Both the position numbers and the translations under genes were made by a program. A stretch of 64,000 bases of DNA from Epiperipatus broadwayi. Its lineage: Eukaryota; Onychophora; Udeonychophora; Euonychophora; Peripatidae. Positions 61,056-64,000 of this stretch are shown here, in pieces (position 1 is the first letter of the stretch; each line of letters begins with the position of its first letter). The notes under the pieces are model-generated. The model was given only the letters and a program-made list of their open reading frames with translations. It made no database searches and was not told where the DNA came from. The DNA lies in NCBI GenBank assembly GCA_028023455.1, contig JAQFVV010006342.1, positions 2,319,001 through 2,383,000 on the forward strand, written 5' to 3'.

Positions 61056-61121
61056 CTAAGAAACTGATCTGTGATATTCTTGGTCTTCATAGAGAGGGTT
61101 GTCCAAAGACATAGGATGTTT
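61056..61121 (-). CDS. Last exon of NPxY-motif receptor
   Basis: Acceptor '...aaattttag', 22 codons including TAG. It encodes KHPMSLDNPLYEDQEYHRSV followed by S and the stop. DNPLY is a classical NPxY endocytosis/PTB-binding motif, and further tyrosines follow it. Read in phase 0 from the exon at 61488. Confidence 0.8.
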   Translation of the reverse strand, partial: KHPMSLDNPLYEDQEYHRSVS

Positions 61122-61487
61122 CTAAAATTTAAAGAAAAAATATTAGAAAATTAAATGAGTAATACAATTTACAAATTAATATTTAAGTTCAATATACAAT
61201 GAACTCATTTCCTATTTAAAAAAATAATTATTTTAGCATAATTATGCTGTTATTTTTCTCAGTTTTTATCTTTAACTGGAATACTTTTCAACTATCAACT
61301 ATCATAGTTAGAGTTTGAGTAGAATATAATAGACATTGAATCAATTTTTACATTCAAATAAATTATAATAGTTTCATATAGTGCTATTTTCAAACAATAA
61401 CATATATAATTCTAAAAGTATTATCAATTTAGACTTTTAAATAATTTTTAATATTAAAATAATATAAAAAATAATACTTAAACTTAC

Positions 61488-61541
61488 AGCGCCTTTTACT
61501 TCTTCTCCAAACATCGTAGTATCCATGTCGTCAATATTGAA
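61488..61541 (-). CDS. Cytoplasmic-tail exon of NPxY receptor
   Basis: Acceptor 'tttttttaacag', donor 'ggcgct|gtaagt', 18 codons (FNIDDMDTTMFGEEVKGA). Acidic linker between two NPx(Y/F) motifs. Phase 0 on both sides. Confidence 0.78.
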
Positions 61542-61676
61542 CTGTTAAAAAAAGAAAGTATATTATTACTATACAGCTTTTATTATTGTCATTTTTTATT
61601 AGTATTAACACATGATTTAAAAAACAACAACAACAGTAATCATAACATAAAAATCTTTGTGGATTGCCGGACTTAC

Positions 61677-61731
61677 ACTAGTCATCGGCAAGCCAAAGCC
61701 TGGATTGTCCAATGAATGAGCAGCAGATCTC
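61677..61731 (-). CDS. Cytoplasmic-tail exon with NPGF motif
   Basis: Donor 'actagt|gtaagt'. It encodes RSAAHSLDNPGFGLPMTS in the frame that continues into the next exon. The acceptor 'aatattag|g' needs an incoming phase of 2, whereas the preceding exon (61791) ends in phase 0. In the other frame a TAG arises at the exon end. Either a base is missing or extra, or the upstream splice is different. Confidence 0.7.
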
Positions 61732-61790
61732 CTAATATTAAATAAAGATAAAAAATATTAATAAAATTAAGAACGTGGTAAAATGCTTAC

Positions 61791-61848
61791 ATCATGCAGA
61801 GTGCTATCAGCATTCTGGTCGTAGACAGGATTCATAATGCCACCCACA
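61791..61848 (-). CDS. Cytoplasmic-tail exon with NPVY motif
   Basis: Acceptor 'tttgttgtag', donor 'catgat|gtaagc'. It encodes VGGIMNPVYDQNADSTLHD and joins in phase to the transmembrane exon (gg|t). NPVYD is a second endocytosis motif. The intron to the next exon is only about 59 bp. Confidence 0.78.
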
Positions 61849-61984
61849 CTACAACAAATTATAATTGCTAATTGTAAATAATAGTAAATTTAATAGAAAT
61901 CAATTTCCAACTATAATATTAAAATATATAAATAACACTTTAAAAGATATTTCAGAATTTTTTATATTAAAACAATTTGTATTT

Positions 61985-62093
61985 TTTTTTTCATATGTCA
62001 TAGCATTGTCCGGGAGGTGAACCCACAACCATCTGCAACCAACTACTTGCTTGCAAGACAGCTGTGATGACCTCTCGGCTAACAACACTTGAC
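61985..62093 (-). mobile_element. tRNA-derived SINE copy S4 with 16-bp target-site duplication
   Basis: The minus strand runs 'gttgttagccgagaggtcat' ... 'ggttgtgggttcacctccc' ... 'gctatgacatatg' plus an A-run. It is flanked by exact copies of AAAACAATTTGTATTT at 61969-61984 and 62094-62109. It sits in an intron of the NPxY receptor gene. Confidence 0.88.
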
Positions 62094-62192
62094 AAAACAA
62101 TTTGTATTTAAGCTAGATTTTTATTTTTGCTACAATATATTTTTTCTAAAAGACAAGTCTCTAACCATAAAAGAAAACAATAAATTACTTAC

Positions 62193-62207
62193 TCCATGTA
62201 ATTAATA
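62193..62207 (-). CDS. Candidate 15-nt microexon
   Basis: The minus strand reads 'tttctcag|tattaattacatgga|gtaagt'. Five codons would be added in frame between the transmembrane exon (ends gg) and the NPVY exon (begins t), giving ...KGINYMDVGG.... The donor is a perfect match to GTAAGT. It may be alternatively spliced. Confidence 0.45.
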
Positions 62208-62340
62208 CTGAGAAATCATTAAACTACGAGCTGAAAACAATATGATAATATTAGAGCATCTCTCAGCATTAGAATGCTCTTGCTAAATAATTAGTTTCTT
62301 TACAGTAAAACAAAATCATAACTATAGCCAAGACTGTTAC

Positions 62341-62455
62341 CCTTTCCTGTTGTGGTAGCGTTTCTTCTTAATAAAGCAGGCAGCAAATATGAAAATGGTA
62401 ATAAACAAGACGCTAGCAATCACAACTCCGGTAATCCATACTGTACTGTTGGATC
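62341..62455 (-). CDS. Transmembrane exon of NPxY receptor
   Basis: Acceptor 'aatgtttttcag', donor 'aaagg|gtaaca'. It encodes SNSTVWITGVVIASVLFITI and then FIFAACFIKKKRYHNRK. This is a single hydrophobic helix of about 23 residues followed by a basic stop-transfer cluster, so a type I topology with the following exons cytoplasmic. The phases match both neighbours (1 in, 2 out). Similar architecture (one helix and a tail with several NPxY motifs) is found in LDL-receptor-related and other endocytic receptors. The extracellular domains that would name the protein lie outside the window. Confidence 0.8.
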
Positions 62456-62575
62456 CTGAAAAACATTGCAAGATAACATATATAAGAAATGGAATTTCAC
62501 ACAATATTAAATTGAAATTTACACTCAATGCAGAAGTGAAAAAAAAAAGGACAAATTATTGTTTAATAAACAGAC

Positions 62576-62620
62576 CTGTTGAGGGTTGGGATGTTGGTGG
62601 AAGTCCATCAGTGGGATAAA
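62576..62620 (-). CDS. Juxtamembrane stalk exon of NPxY receptor
   Basis: Acceptor 'tatattctag', donor 'tcaacag|gtctgt', 45 nt. It encodes FYPTDGLPPTSQPST. The Pro/Thr/Ser-rich composition fits an O-glycosylated stalk just outside the membrane. Phase 1 in and out. Confidence 0.72.
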
Positions 62621-63352
62621 CTAGAATATAAAAATATTAAAAAGAATTTCCAAATAAACTTCTAAAATAATTTTTTATTATATATTTTCTTCATAAAGTC
62701 ACATTCAGCAATCTAACCAATAGAGTTCTTCATTCAACCCAGTATATTGGTATCTATCTATTATCATAAAATGTATTAATCTCATATTTATAACTATACC
62801 ATAAATTAGAACTTTTACAGCTCCATGATAAGTGTTATCTCTATCACAATAAGTCTGAACCTCAAAATTAAACTTCAAAAATTAAATTTATAATATCCCA
62901 AGGGTTGAATGGACACAAGTAGTCCAACTTTGTATCCACTGCTAATGACGACTGTATCATGTTACAAGTGTTTTATAATCAGCACATCGATAATCCAGAC
63001 TAATCTGGAATCTTTATCCTTTACTTAATATTAGCTAGATACCCATTTATCAACCAATAATGGGATAACTGGCTAATTTAGATATGGGTTGGCTACCTGA
63101 AAAACCATCATTAGAATACTTAAAACCCTAAATAAAATTTCAATAAAAATAAGATTTAGTTAAAATCTCCTATTAAAAGACTTATCAAAAGAACATGATT
63201 AATAAAAGACATGCTCACACATGTAAGAATTTTTCTATTGGCTATTTCAAGAATATTATTGCTAATCAGGGATAATCCAGAACCTACAAACAAAACCCCA
63301 TACTTTATAAAAGAAAACTGCAAATTGTAATTCGTCAATAATTCAGATTTAC

Positions 63353-63432
63353 ATTGGACTGCCTTTATGACTTCCAAAAGTTCTGTGATGTCAAATGAAG
63401 TAGATCCACATTCTAATTCATTCCAAGAATAC
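63353..63432 (-). CDS. Probable extracellular exon of NPxY receptor
   Basis: Acceptor 'ttaaattctag', donor 'ccaat|gtaaat', 80 nt. It encodes YSWNELECGSTSFDITELLE and then VIKAVQ, and leaves one base that completes the first codon of the stalk exon. One Cys. No domain was recognised. The splice phase fits exactly, but the donor is weak, so this is less certain than the following exons. Confidence 0.5.
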
Positions 63433-64000
63433 CTAGAATTTAAAAAAAAATCCAAACCATTCCTAGTTGATCTTTATGGTAAATTACAATACAAAGAATA
63501 TTAATTAAAACAGTATAAAGCTCACAAACAACATTTACATTCTGTTCAGTGACTTCAAAAATATGTCTTTAAAACTCAACCAAACCCTTTTATTAAGCTC
63601 AGAAAATACAAATAATACTTTAATCAGGAAGCAACAACTTATTTTAATCAAAGTATTAGAGACATGTATTAAGTAATATCAGAACTTCTATTAGAACAAC
63701 TAAACTTCAAGGAAAGCCCAAATAATTAAAGTGTAATCATAAATAAATTGAAATTTTTGTTTTATTATTGTCGAGTATAATAACTTCCATTAAATTTATA
63801 TATTTCCCACTAGTTTAAGATGAATAATAAAATAACATATATTGAAATGAACAATGCATTATTCATTTCAATAAAAAAAAAATTCTTTTTCTAAGCAAAA
63901 TGATATGCAAATTTACTTAAAAACAAAAAGAATTAAAATAAGATTCAAGAAAGAAACTAAGTTTCAATATAAAAATCTTTTTTTTTCTTTTATTCAGACT
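63433..64000. other. Upstream intron or flank
   Basis: AT-rich with no further exon recognised. The receptor's remaining 5' exons must lie beyond the window. Confidence 0.4.

Overview
This is an AT-rich, CpG-poor stretch of an invertebrate nuclear genome. Genes are split into short exons with GT-AG introns, and most of the DNA between them is decayed mobile elements. A fossil EGFR ligand-binding (L2) domain at about 11.66 kb has an arthropod-like sequence, so an arthropod, possibly a large-genome chelicerate, is my best guess. The species cannot be fixed from the window. There is nothing prokaryotic, no rRNA and no CRISPR array.

Genes. (1) A plus-strand gene of at least five exons (14321-14443, 26645-26834, 37619-37710, 37801-37908, 45454-45690) encodes the last 249 residues of a protein. 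Its first two exons resemble the second half of an adenylate/nucleoside-monophosphate kinase core; the rest is not recognised. (2) A minus-strand gene at the right edge (63432 down to 61056) encodes the juxtamembrane, transmembrane and cytoplasmic part of a type I receptor with three NPxY/NPxF endocytosis motifs. It has a candidate 15-nt microexon and one unexplained phase break. (3) An Egfr L2-domain pseudogene lies at 11662-12134. No complete gene was seen.

Mobile DNA. APE-type LINE pieces occur at 2.8, 4.6-5.0, 15.6-18.8, 40.7-42.3 and 56.6 kb. RTE-like 3' ends occur at 22.1 and 38.7 kb. An older LINE at 29.9-34.9 kb is split by a 3-kb Penelope-like (PLE) insertion holding two head-to-head PLE pieces, and a second PLE family lies at 59.7-60.5 kb. 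There are four copies of a tRNA-derived SINE, a hAT-like element (5.5-6.5 kb), a Merlin-like TIR element (35.65-36.8 kb) and two very large fold-back elements (12.3 and 39.8 kb).

Most notable system. Two repeat families, called A and B here, each carry a recognisable type I hammerhead ribozyme: CUGANGA, a stem II hairpin, GAAA, a tiny stem III with a palindromic loop, then a UH cleavage site and a stem I with an internal loop. Family A occurs as head-to-tail units of about 0.41 kb (1.94-2.70 kb), as a fold-back at 8.30-8.55 kb, and as inverted pairs. Family B occurs at least six times. In several copies the ribozyme sits at the tip of a palindrome of 100 bp or more, so that the palindrome arms extend stem I. 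Hammerheads of this kind are known from PLE terminal repeats and metazoan retrozymes. The fold-back arrangement and the coexistence of two families beside real PLEs deserve experimental attention.
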